Source: Lachancea thermotolerans CBS 6340 (Eukaryota > Ascomycota > Saccharomycetes > Saccharomycetales > Saccharomycetaceae). Taken from it: DNA of 64,000 nucleotides. Below are positions 43,572 through 51,953 of this stretch, piece by piece. The translations under genes and the position numbers were made by a program. The notes below the pieces were generated by a model. That model was not told the DNA's origin, did no database searches, and worked only from the letters and a program-made list of their open reading frames with translations. Location: the NCBI RefSeq assembly GCF_000142805.1, contig NC_013081.1:558001-622000 (forward strand), given 5' to 3'. How positions within the stretch are numbered: position 1 is the stretch's first letter; each line of letters begins with the position of its first letter.

Positions 43572-44001
43572 TGTTCACCCAATCTTGACGGTCGCAAATC
43601 AAAATAAATCAGGCTCAAGAAACGCCAGATAATTGCTAAAACAAACGTTGAGTGCCCCTTTCTGCTTCGCAAATATGTTCAATTATCTTTCGATATTGGT
43701 CGTACCGTCAAACCTACGTGTTTTAGCCTTTTTTGTCCACTTACAACGCTGTGATAGTCGAGAATAAGGTCAATTAAGGGGTTCCTCACTTTGTTAAAAT
43801 TTTTTTAGCTCAACAGTGTTAGAAGTTTTATGATTCGAGTACGTAAGTACTCGATACCTAAAACACGAGAAACAATGGCCACGGCGCGCTCGGGCGTGGG
43901 CCACTAGCCGTGCGAGCTCTGAGCAGGTTAAGATATAATGGTAACTTGTGCTATGTAAAAATATTTGACAATTTTGAAGATAGAATACTTGAACACGCGA
44001 T
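43572..44001. other. Intergenic CDC55-RPS26
   Basis: CDC55 promoter and RPS26 3' end, AT-rich. No gene recognised. Confidence 0.5.
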
Positions 44002-44361
44002 TTACACAGCCTTCTTGGCAGCGTCAGCTGGAGAGACTCTGTTCTCTCTGTTGAATCTTTGCCTTTGAGGAGGAGTTCTGACTCTTCTGTCAACTCTAGA
44101 TCTCACTCTGACGATTCTGGCGTGGATAGCACAGGAAACACAGTAGTGCAATTTGTTGTAGATCTTTGGCAAGGCGTACTCAGGGTAGACAGAGGCCTCG
44201 GACAAATCTCTGATGGCAGCGGCCTCGACAATGTTTCTGATAGTCATTCTCTTGATGGCCTTGTCCTTAGGAACGCACTTAGAGCAGTTGACACATCTAA
44301 CTGGCTTGACGTGACCTCTACCCTTCTTGTTTCTACCGTTGGAAGCTCTCTTCTTTGGCAT
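44002..44361 (-). CDS. RPS26: 40S ribosomal protein S26 (eS26)
   Basis: A 119-residue small-subunit protein at the mRNA exit channel. The start [20 protein letters not shown] and the zinc-binding cysteines (VRCVNCSKC and [12 protein letters not shown]) are intact. It ends [10 protein letters not shown]. In S. cerevisiae it is the duplicated pair YGL189C/YER131W; here it is a single gene beside CDC55 and COX4. Coding begins at ATG 44361. Splice signals just upstream predict an intron in the 5' leader (separate entry), so the transcript probably starts beyond 44637. Confidence 0.98.
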   Translation of the reverse strand: MPKKRASNGRNKKGRGHVKPVRCVNCSKCVPKDKAIKRMTIRNIVEAAAIRDLSEASVYPEYALPKIYNKLHYCVSCAIHARIVRVRSRVDRRVRTPPQRQRFNRENRVSPADAAKKAV

Positions 44362-44362
44362 T

Positions 44363-44637
44363 CTGAGACGATGTTAGTATATGCAGGGTAGGCAGAAGAT
44401 GCTTGCTGTGAAGATTCTGGAGTAACCACGCGTGCTTGAGTTGTTATTTGGCGCTGCCCGGCCCGATCGTTTTTAATCGATGTAGATTGCTTCAAGCTCA
44501 ACCACCGGCTTGATATAAGCTACAGCTTTCTTAAGCTTCAACCCCGTTCCTCATTCCAGTTTACTTGGGGCGCGCGAGTGCTAAACTTCAGCTTCACACA
44601 GTCTTCATTCATTTGGTAGCCCGCTAATATCACATAC
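44363..44637 (-). other. Predicted 5'-UTR intron of RPS26 (275 nt)
   Basis: Donor GTATGTG starts at 44637 after CAA. The branch point TACTAAC is at 44379-44373. The acceptor GTCTCAG ends at 44363, one base before the ATG at 44361. The branch-acceptor distance of 10 nt equals that of the MND1 intron in this window. The donor is the nearest GTATGT upstream. I do not recall a leader intron annotated in S. cerevisiae RPS26A/B. Confidence 0.85.
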
Positions 44638-44731
44638 TTGCTATAGTTTATTCCTGGTCTCTGTAAAGGATCCTTCTACACAAAATAAAATTCCTTAATA
44701 TCATCAAGTTATGGGGTAGTCTGGAAAACTT

Positions 44732-44927
44732 TTGATGCTACAGCTCCGTCGCGTGGGGAGCTCCCCACTGGAGGCCCGCAGTGGGCCTAGCGAGGGGAGC
44801 ACCTCCCTGGAGGGGCTCGGCCCATGCTAGGCGGGACAGCGCGGTCTGCTAGGCAGAGTGCCCAGCGAGTCCAGGCAGAATGGGTCGGGGACGCAGCACT
44901 ACATCTGGCTGCAGTTACTATCATCAA
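44732..44927. ncRNA. GC-rich foldable block, candidate structured RNA (strand unknown)
   Basis: The ends can pair: TTGATG at 44732-44737 with CATCAA at 44922-44927, and CTACAGC at 44738-44744 with GCTGCAG at 44908-44914. Inside are a 16-bp palindrome GTGGGGAGCTCCCCAC (44753-44768) and hairpins AGGCCC/GGGCCT (44772-44788), GGGAG/CTCCC (44795-44807) and TCTGC/GCAGA (44845-44857). No C/D or H/ACA box set was convincing. It may instead be an unusual promoter sequence or an inserted GC cluster. Confidence 0.3.
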
Positions 44928-44973
44928 CTTTGAAAAATCTCATGTTCTTCGAGATGCAGTAATTATTTCTTGA

Positions 44974-44985
44974 GTGTATGGGTGT
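44974..44985 (-). promoter_or_regulatory. Rap1 site
   Basis: GTGTATGGGTGT fits RTGTRYGGGTG. It is 337 bp upstream of the predicted RPS26 donor site, a normal range for a ribosomal protein promoter. Confidence 0.65.
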
Positions 44986-45269
44986 CAGCAGTCAACAACG
45001 TTCTTAATGATCAGGGCTTGTTAGGGCTTGGCCCAGCGTAGCACGTGCGCGACATCGGCGTGGGTGCCAAGGGAATCACTGTGAAACTAGCGCCAGGCAA
45101 AAAGTAGTTAGGCCTCGATACGTATTACCTTTTATTGTACTTAAATAAATGTTTAGGGTCAAATGAAGTCGAATATTCATGCTAAGGATGTTTCCTTGAA
45201 GGGTTCAAAAAATTCATCTGTAAATGGGGATGCGTGTTGCATGCCGTGATAGTGCGTGCGTCGTATATC

Positions 45270-45737
45270 TTAGTGGTGGTGGTCGTCATCGGTAGGAACG
45301 CCCACTGGGTTCACCTTGTAGACAGAGCCACATTCCCAACATCTAGCGACTTTGTTGACAGAAGGCTTCAGCCACATGATGGAGTGAGAGTCCGCTGGAG
45401 AACCTGTGCACCCAACGTAACGGTAGTCGTCGTAGGTGTCCACGATGATTGGGTTCTCCATAGTGCCGATTCTCGAGGAATCTAGAGGCTTGGTGTCAAA
45501 GACATCGATACCCTCCAGCTTACCGAGCAGTTCAAGTCTTGCCAGACCGGTGGCCTGCTCCAACTCGGTGGGCACTTCGCCCTCTTTGGCACCAGGACCC
45601 ACCAGTGTCGTGCGGCCGTCAACTTCGGAAAGCTTGGTGGCGGTCTTTACAATTTGTTTCTGGAAGGCAACTCTCTGCGACGAGAACGCTCTGGAGGCAG
45701 GAGACATAAATCTCAAAGTTTGGCGTAGGGACAACAT
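45270..45737 (-). CDS. COX4: Cytochrome c oxidase subunit IV (Vb type), Cox4
   Basis: A 155-residue matrix-side zinc subunit of complex IV. The presequence MLSLRQTLRFMSPASRAFSS resembles the classic yeast Cox4 targeting peptide. The mature part has the conserved EREL-like region (TGLARLELLGKLEGIDVFDTKPLDSSRIGT) and the zinc-site cysteines YVGCTGSPADSH and ARCWECGSVYKV, ending in a His tail. Length equals S. cerevisiae Cox4 (155). ATG at 45737. A leader intron is predicted just upstream. Promoter candidates beyond the intron include ATTGG (46203-46207) and CACGTG (46277-46282). Confidence 0.98.
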   Translation of the reverse strand: MLSLRQTLRFMSPASRAFSSQRVAFQKQIVKTATKLSEVDGRTTLVGPGAKEGEVPTELEQATGLARLELLGKLEGIDVFDTKPLDSSRIGTMENPIIVDTYDDYRYVGCTGSPADSHSIMWLKPSVNKVARCWECGSVYKVNPVGVPTDDDHHH

Positions 45738-46345
45738 ATTTCTTCTGGTTCAACAGTTAGTATTCTGGGCTGTTTGAGGAATGGGAAGTGCCAGACCGGC
45801 GTCCTTGGCTCTGATTCCCAGTGGTAAATCAGTTGTCGGTTTCGTAGATGTTACTCCGATATCTCCAGGTACTTTAAGCTTCTCGATCTTATTGGAAAAC
45901 AGCTAGCATCGCTCTTCGCCCATCCATTGCCACGGGTGAGTTGCAAATTCCACGAGTCTTGCATTCTGTGGTCGAGACCCCATATGTAATCGTTCATTTA
46001 TGTCCTGTAGCTGCTACCTGACATCGTGTAATTTGCCTTCGGAACCCGCGTTTTTCGGAGCAATTCTGCCCGGCACCCCATGCTCTATTAAGCTTCTCAA
46101 CATACAATCAAGCCGCTGTTCGCTCTTTTCAGCCGCTATTCAACTTGTCTGGATAGCTTTATCGATGAAGCGTCTCTAAAATATTTTTTCCTGCTGGTGA
46201 TTATTGGACATCCTATAAATCAATCCCCGGTTAAACCGAAAGTATCAAAAAAGCAGGGATTTGGTTGGCCACCTGTCACGTGATTGATCTAAAGTAATAT
46301 TATGATAATTAAAGCAGCTATGTATCATCGGCGGTTAAATAAGCC
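45738..46345. other. COX4 leader, intron and promoter
   Basis: Mostly the predicted COX4 leader intron, then a 240-bp promoter with CCAAT and CACGTG candidates. No separate gene seen. Confidence 0.6.
45745..46105 (-). other. Predicted 5'-UTR intron of COX4 (361 nt)
   Basis: Donor GTATGTTG starts at 46105. The branch point TACTAAC is at 45762-45756. The first AG after it, CCAG, ends at 45745, leaving AAGAAAT before the ATG. I recall a leader intron of similar size reported for S. cerevisiae COX4, but could not check. TPN1 ends at 46346, leaving 240 bp for the promoter. Confidence 0.88.
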
Positions 46346-47974
46346 TTAGCGGCCAAATTTGCGGAGTTCCAGGTACCTCAGCGCTGGGTAAACTACCCCG
46401 GAGAATCCCATACTGACCCACATTCCGAGATCTCCACCATATTCGCCGAAGTGACGAGCGATGGGGCCAATCCAGTATGCTTGTGCCATCGAAAGCGCGA
46501 CGCCGCCAACACCAACCAAAAAGGCAAAAGTAGCGGCATAGCCGTGAGTGAGAACTCTTTCGTTGTTCCACATTTCCCAGTTGTAGGAGCACTTACGAGC
46601 CGAAACTTTCTTGTTCTTGATGTCACGTAGCATCAGCCGCGATAAGCGTTCCTCTACCGGTTGTGGAGGGAATTCTTTGGTGTATAAATGCAAAAAGTGC
46701 GAGCGGAATATCAAATTCTCCTCCAAAAGAATAATGAAGTACATGCTGATCCAGTAGCCGATCATGGGCAGGAAGTTTCCAAGGATATCACTGAAATGGT
46801 TTCTGCCGACCAGGGCGCACACCAGATAAAAAATAGTGCACAGAATGGCCCAGATCCAACGAGGAACACGAGCCATGTGAATGCTCGAAAGCTGGAGGTT
46901 GAATGCAGCAGAGTAGGTGTTTATGATGTTGTTGGAAATTAAACTCAGAATAAGTACCACCACGCAGAACTTTCCAAAACCGTTCCAGCGCTGAAATCCA
47001 GAGTACAGTAAGCCTCCCATCCCATATTTGCCATAAGCCTCGTTCCATGGCTCGTAGGAGAGAGCACAAGAGCCTAATATTAGGCCCAAAACACCAACAA
47101 ATGTTGTAGGGAGCAGTGTGCCAAAAAATGTTAGCAAAAACACCTTATAATGCGCAGTGTCTTCTGGGAAGAGAATATAGTAGTCAGCGGTGATGGAACC
47201 CCATGTAGAAGTGATACTGTAACAAAGTGAGAAAAATGAGAGCCAGTTACCCTTGATTGTCAAACGGTCGACGTCGCCATTTTGGAAAGAGTCGAGCAGA
47301 TGGAACTTGTCGCTGGCCGCAATGTACAGAAGAGTAAAGCACGTAAGCACAGGAACCGAGAGGAAGGTCTCCACCCTCAAGACCTGTTTGATACCGAAGA
47401 TAGCGACGAAAAATGATACTGCCGTGACTATTATGATGCCCACCCATAGTGGGATTTTGCTGTCAGAAACAGCCGCCAACATCTGACCTCCGACAACACA
47501 ATTCACGATACTCCATCCCATCACACCGATAATAGATGCTAGAGACACAAACTTGACAAAATACCATCCGAATAGATACCGAGCGGTCACCATTTGCCGG
47601 CAGCCGGACTGGGGACCCATCGTCGAAAGGTAGCCAGCAACTGCACAGCCAAGGGCCATGGAAATCAGCCCACTCACTAACGACTGGCGAAATGTCAGCT
47701 CAAACAGAAGCGGTCCTAGGAAATATGATGACATAGACGAGAGGCCCCCAGCAGCGCTCAACCACAGTCCCGCTACGCTCAAAAACTGCTTTGATGTGCC
47801 TCTCTCATACCCCGGAATACGTTGGATTCCTCGCATTTCAACTCCCATGGCATCTAGTCGCTTAGATGCTGCGCTGATCTTTGTTAGCACCTTCGCAAAC
47901 ACGCCTTGCCCTTCATCGGTCTTTGGCTTCTCAATTTCCTCAAAAACGATATCTTCAACCTTTTCTGCTCCCAT
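46346..47974 (-). CDS. TPN1: Plasma-membrane vitamin B6 transporter Tpn1
   Basis: A 542-residue member of the purine-cytosine permease (NCS1) family. S. cerevisiae Tpn1 takes up pyridoxine with protons. Twelve hydrophobic segments begin after GIQRIPGYERGTSKQFLSVAGLWLSA. Family motifs include LGPLLFELTFRQS, MGPQSGCRQMVTARYLFGW, SITADYYILFPEDT and RWNGFGKFCVVVLILSLISNNIINTYSAAF. It ends PALRYLELRKFGR, as in yeast. The frame opens at a GTG at 47989; the ATG at 47974 is the start. The acidic N-terminal tail is shorter than in S. cerevisiae (579 residues). Confidence 0.95.
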   Translation of the reverse strand: MGAEKVEDIVFEEIEKPKTDEGQGVFAKVLTKISAASKRLDAMGVEMRGIQRIPGYERGTSKQFLSVAGLWLSAAGGLSSMSSYFLGPLLFELTFRQSLVSGLISMALGCAVAGYLSTMGPQSGCRQMVTARYLFGWYFVKFVSLASIIGVMGWSIVNCVVGGQMLAAVSDSKIPLWVGIIIVTAVSFFVAIFGIKQVLRVETFLSVPVLTCFTLLYIAASDKFHLLDSFQNGDVDRLTIKGNWLSFFSLCYSITSTWGSITADYYILFPEDTAHYKVFLLTFFGTLLPTTFVGVLGLILGSCALSYEPWNEAYGKYGMGGLLYSGFQRWNGFGKFCVVVLILSLISNNIINTYSAAFNLQLSSIHMARVPRWIWAILCTIFYLVCALVGRNHFSDILGNFLPMIGYWISMYFIILLEENLIFRSHFLHLYTKEFPPQPVEERLSRLMLRDIKNKKVSARKCSYNWEMWNNERVLTHGYAATFAFLVGVGGVALSMAQAYWIGPIARHFGEYGGDLGMWVSMGFSGVVYPALRYLELRKFGR

Positions 47975-48339
47975 TTCTGGTAAGATCACCTCGGGTTGTC
48001 TTGAAAAGGTTTTTGCGGTGCTAGAGTAACGATGAATATAAACGGATACTCAACTGGAGCTAGTTCTTATCAATCAAGGAAAGTTTAAGCGGAAAGAGTC
48101 ACCTTGCAGGAGTTATTCTTTGTCACTTTTATTTTTCATGACATAACAAAAGGAAAGAAATAAAGTGCCTACGTTTTTGACTCTAGAAGGTTATAGTAAT
48201 GTTGGTCTTGGTCTGCGCTTATTCCTCCGAAACGTTAGCTTTAAAGTTCACTGGCGCCGGCCAGAATCACAATGCCTGTTTTTGAAAGACCGCATAAGCA
48301 AGTACAATACGCCAGAGAGAGGCGCTATATATTAAAACG
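47975..48339. other. TPN1 promoter region
   Basis: 365 bp between TPN1 and the 3' end of the dehydrogenase gene. No gene seen. Confidence 0.5.
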
Positions 48340-49473
48340 CTATACTACCCTTGAGTAACCGTCCGAGTTACGAAGCACCACCTCTATGATATTGTTAAGC
48401 GCGAATTCGCAGCTTTGATAAAAATTGTCTTTGGTACCGCTCCCCACATGTGGGGTAAGTGATACGCGCGCAGTATTTTTTGTGAGCCATTCTTCAACCT
48501 CAGGTTCATTGTAAAACACGTCAACTCCAAGGTGCCGAATCTGCCCCTGCTCTAGCGCAGATTCAATTGCATCGGGCTCGAGTACCGACCCTCTCCCTAT
48601 ATTTACAAGTACCAAATCCCGTGAACAGTAGCTCAAAAAGTCCTTGTCAATGAGGTGTTTGGTCTCCGGAGTGCCTGGCAGCGCTACGATCATCGTGGAA
48701 AATTGTGAGAGCTTGTCGTATATAGAAGCGTCAAGTGGGTGATAACACCATGGGACCTCGCTGTCACATGTGCGTTTCGCGTAATGGATCTGCATGCCTA
48801 ATCCGTAGTGTAGTTTGAGAGCAATCTGCTTGCCTATACTACCTAGCCCTAGAATTAGTGCTTTCTTATCCCTTGGGCTTTCAACACAGCAAGAAACTAA
48901 CTCATGTCCGAAAGCGAATTCATTCAAGTCAGGAGATTTACCTGCGGCAGCAAGTCTAGACGTGAGCGTGTTTCTGGTCTTCCGCAAGTGCAATTGCTGG
49001 TATGATAGTTTCCGGTAGCCTTCTAATACGTGCCAAAGTACACAATCAGCAACATCATTGCCGACCACCCCTGCCTTTTTCAGTACCTTGTTATTTTTAG
49101 AATAAGAATCCGGCTCATCATTGTAATTGAACAGCTTTATATTATTCCTCTCCAAAGCAGGGATGTCAACGCCGTTTACTCCACGCGAACACAGTACGAT
49201 ACATTTTATAGTATCCTTTGGGAACAGCTTGTCTTCAATCAAAGCCTCAGTCAATCCTCCAATAGGGTGGAATGAAGGAAATCCACCATAAATCGCTGTC
49301 AGCGGTTTTGAGTTGGCGTCAAAGTTTCCATGTAGGAAGTTTAAGAAGTCTTGCGGATCGCTAGATTGAAAGTCGTGGTGAACCACTTGAAACTCATTTT
49401 TTATAGTTGTTTGGTACAGCTCAGAAGAGTAGTCGGGGCTTGAAATGAAAAGAATGGCTGGTTTGGGGGACAT
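48340..49473 (-). CDS. Putative D-2-hydroxyacid dehydrogenase, YGL185C-like
   Basis: A 377-residue NAD(P)-dependent 2-hydroxyacid dehydrogenase, the orthologue by position of S. cerevisiae YGL185C (379 residues), whose substrate I do not know. The Rossmann motif is ALILGLGSIGKQIAL. The catalytic Arg is in LVNIGRGSVLE, the Glu in VDVFYNEPEVEEW and the His in SLTPHVGSGT, so it should be active. The frame opens at a TTG at 49578; the ATG at 49473 (MSPKPAILFISSPDY) gives a normal start. The ending LRNSDGYSRVV is not a clear peroxisomal signal. Confidence 0.9.
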   Translation of the reverse strand: MSPKPAILFISSPDYSSELYQTTIKNEFQVVHHDFQSSDPQDFLNFLHGNFDANSKPLTAIYGGFPSFHPIGGLTEALIEDKLFPKDTIKCIVLCSRGVNGVDIPALERNNIKLFNYNDEPDSYSKNNKVLKKAGVVGNDVADCVLWHVLEGYRKLSYQQLHLRKTRNTLTSRLAAAGKSPDLNEFAFGHELVSCCVESPRDKKALILGLGSIGKQIALKLHYGLGMQIHYAKRTCDSEVPWCYHPLDASIYDKLSQFSTMIVALPGTPETKHLIDKDFLSYCSRDLVLVNIGRGSVLEPDAIESALEQGQIRHLGVDVFYNEPEVEEWLTKNTARVSLTPHVGSGTKDNFYQSCEFALNNIIEVVLRNSDGYSRVV

Positions 49474-50115
49474 GTTTCTGCTGAGGATTATTCGCTCTAA
49501 ATTTAGCGCGAGCTGGAGGTTTATCAGATAAAGTTCGATAGTTTTCAGAAAAAAATAGACCTTGGCTCGAAAACCCAAGAATTGAACGCTCTTTAAGATG
49601 CAAGCTTCGGCCCATGAAAAAGAGGGCGTTCAACCTTTTGGAAGCATTTAGGCCCCTGCAAAAACACTTCTCCATATTTAAACAAGCCCTGATTACAGCG
49701 TGGCTATCATAATCACAACCAAACAGGTGCCTTTGCAGAGAACACGTAATTCTTTATTACCATCACGGCAAACCGTCTACTCACTGCAGCTGTGAACATT
49801 TTGCAATGGGAGACTTTACCACGAATCTGGCCTTTGTAAATTATTTAGAAAAACAAAGGCACACCGATGGATACGAGCATTAACTTTTCGTACAGGTTCG
49901 ATAAGCGCGACTTGAACATTAGCCGCCAGAAGCAAACAAACGTTCTTTTTTTAGATATTTATGAAGAAATCTGGTTTCCTCACTATCGCATCTTCATCTG
50001 GACTTGGGACGTTAATGGTCAGCGTTAATGGTAACGCGCCAGAGAGAGAGCTTTTACGTTCGCGAAGAATCTGACTTCAAATCTTATTCTTATTTCGTAA
50101 CTAGTGATATGGAGG
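49474..50115. other. Intergenic YGL185C-like to STR3
   Basis: Promoter of the dehydrogenase gene and the STR3 3' region. 642 bp, no gene recognised. Confidence 0.5.
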
Positions 50116-51498
50116 CTACAGCTTCGCACGGCTGGTCAAAATTGAGCCGCGCTCGACTAAGTCCTGGGAGAAAAACTCTTCGTAAATGTTTGGTAGTTTT
50201 CCCTGCCCGATTGTATTTGTAGCGATATGACCGTTGAGTTTATTGTAGATTGTTTTTCCTTCGTCTCGCAGCTCTATGATATCGGCGTCGATCATAGCTT
50301 CCAGTAAATCGTTCTGCAGATCGGAGATATTTTCAATGCCGCAACAAAGTCTGACAAGATCTTCTGGAAAGTCGCGCTCTTGACGCAGGGCCGGGTCAAT
50401 AGCGGCATGCGACATTTTGCAGGGCATAGATATCAGCGAGTTGACGCAACCGAAAGACACTGTAACGGCCCAAATCTTGATTTTGCGAGAGGACACCAGG
50501 CGCCTAGAGTGCTCGTAAGAACCTGTCTCAAAAGAGAGCACTGCGCCAGGCCCGGCGTTAAAAGACTTGTGGAGCTCGAATTGTGGATGCGATTTGAGGC
50601 CGACAAACCTGGTGCGTGGCGAGCCCTTGACACCTTTTTTGCCGACAAACCCACAAGAGTTTTCAAGCCAGTGAGCAAGCACCATGGCGTTGTGTTGTTG
50701 TTGATACAGTCTGACCCCGAGGGTCTTTAGGCCTCTCACGAGGAGCCAGGAGTCGAAGGGCGAGAGCCCACTGCCTGTGGAGTTGATCACAAAGTAGATT
50801 TCTTGCGCCATCTTGAGCGTCTGCGTCACAACTATGCCAGCCATAATGTCGTGATGTCCGTTGAGGTACTTGGTTGCTGACTCGTACACAACGTCACATT
50901 GGAACTTGAGGGGGTTGCACAGCATACCGCTCATCATTGTGTTGTCGATGGCCACTAGGCACGCCTCGTTGGCGGACTTGATGAAATGGGTGAGGCGGGG
51001 CAGATCCGCGACCTTCAGCAGGGGGTTGGTAGGGGACTCTAACAGAACGCAGTCCACGTGCTCTTGTTGCTTGAAGACCTCGACAAAGGTTTCGTAGTTG
51101 GCTGTGTCGACGTGAAGCACACGCGCGTGGTTGCGTGACTCGAGGTGCGTGAGCAAGCGCTGCGTGCCGCCATAAAGGTCGTCGCCTGCGATGATCGTAG
51201 GCACGCGCGACTTGTTGGTCAATACCAGAGCACGCAGGATCACGTCCAGAGCTGTCATGCCGCTACTGACCGCGAGCACCTGGGCCGCGTCAACATCGTA
51301 GAGCTTGCCGATCTGGTGCTGCACCACGGTTCTGGTGGGGTTCCCCGAGCGAGTGTAGTCGTATGGCTGTGAAGCGTCGTCTTCCAGCGACCCGATCTTG
51401 AAAGTGGTCGACTGGTAAATAGGTGGCACACTGGACCCGTGCTGGTCAACATGCTGCACAACGGAAACTAGCTTGGTCTGCAAAGATTGCTGTGACAT
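50116..51498 (-). CDS. STR3: Cystathionine beta-lyase Str3
   Basis: A 460-residue PLP enzyme of the Cys/Met metabolism family. It cuts cystathionine into homocysteine, pyruvate and ammonia in methionine synthesis. The PLP lysine is in SATKYLNGHHDIMAG. Other motifs are YDYTRSGNPTR, VSSGMTALDVI, AIDNTMMSG and GSGLSPFDSWLLVRGLKTL. It ends in AKL, a peroxisomal PTS1 variant, and I recall S. cerevisiae Str3 being peroxisomal. ATG at 51498. The upstream region carries Met31/32-, Cbf1- and Gcn4-like sites, consistent with sulfur and amino acid control. Confidence 0.95.
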   Translation of the reverse strand: MSQQSLQTKLVSVVQHVDQHGSSVPPIYQSTTFKIGSLEDDASQPYDYTRSGNPTRTVVQHQIGKLYDVDAAQVLAVSSGMTALDVILRALVLTNKSRVPTIIAGDDLYGGTQRLLTHLESRNHARVLHVDTANYETFVEVFKQQEHVDCVLLESPTNPLLKVADLPRLTHFIKSANEACLVAIDNTMMSGMLCNPLKFQCDVVYESATKYLNGHHDIMAGIVVTQTLKMAQEIYFVINSTGSGLSPFDSWLLVRGLKTLGVRLYQQQHNAMVLAHWLENSCGFVGKKGVKGSPRTRFVGLKSHPQFELHKSFNAGPGAVLSFETGSYEHSRRLVSSRKIKIWAVTVSFGCVNSLISMPCKMSHAAIDPALRQERDFPEDLVRLCCGIENISDLQNDLLEAMIDADIIELRDEGKTIYNKLNGHIATNTIGQGKLPNIYEEFFSQDLVERGSILTSRAKL

Positions 51499-51660
51499 GA
51501 TTAACTAGTTGCTTGTATCTTCGATTGTGCCCTTTCAAGGAGCGGATTACTTGACCAAGGTTTATAGTATCGCCTCTATATGTGCTGGTGCCCGTCGGTA
51601 CTATTTGAGTGAGCCCACGATGTTCGAATGCCGAGCGATTCACACTTTGTACAGATTGTC

Positions 51661-51668
51661 AACTGTGG
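51661..51668 (+). promoter_or_regulatory. Met31/Met32-like site of STR3
   Basis: AACTGTGG, the core of AAACTGTGGC. A second core, ACTGTGGC, lies at 51903-51910. Confidence 0.5.
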
Positions 51669-51831
51669 TTGGGCTCTTCCATTGCTCATCCCGTAACCTT
51701 TCGTCACCTTCGGTGTTATAGCTCTCGCATGAAAACCGCCGTTTGATTGAACATCCGGAGCTCGTAACTCTAATAGCTTAGCTGCCAGTGTCTCTTTATG
51801 ACGCCCCAGAATCCACGTACGGATCTCGTTA

Positions 51832-51843
51832 TCACATGACTCA
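51832..51843 (+). promoter_or_regulatory. Overlapping Cbf1-like and Gcn4 sites
   Basis: TCACATGA (51832-51839) runs into TGACTCA (51837-51843), a perfect Gcn4 core. Confidence 0.5.
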
Positions 51844-51933
51844 GAACTGAGTATCTACCACCGCGGAGTGTGGCGGTGTTTAGGCGAAGTTTTGAGCCGT
51901 AGACTGTGGCGTCAAAAGACTTCGGAGCTTTCG

Positions 51934-51953
51934 TCACGTGATAAATCATGTGA
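51934..51953. promoter_or_regulatory. Paired Cbf1 sites
   Basis: TCACGTGA at 51934-51941, followed after 4 bp by TCATGTGA at 51946-51953. About 25-45 bp from a Met31/32 core, as in sulfur-regulon promoters. Confidence 0.6.

Larger units (their letters stand above)
44362..45269. other. Intergenic COX4-RPS26 with GC-rich block
   Basis: From right to left: COX4 3' region, Tbf1-like TTAGGGTC (45153-45160), CACGTG (45042-45047), TTAGGG (45021-45026), a Rap1 site (44974-44985), a GC-rich foldable block (44732-44927), then the RPS26 leader with its intron. Confidence 0.65.
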
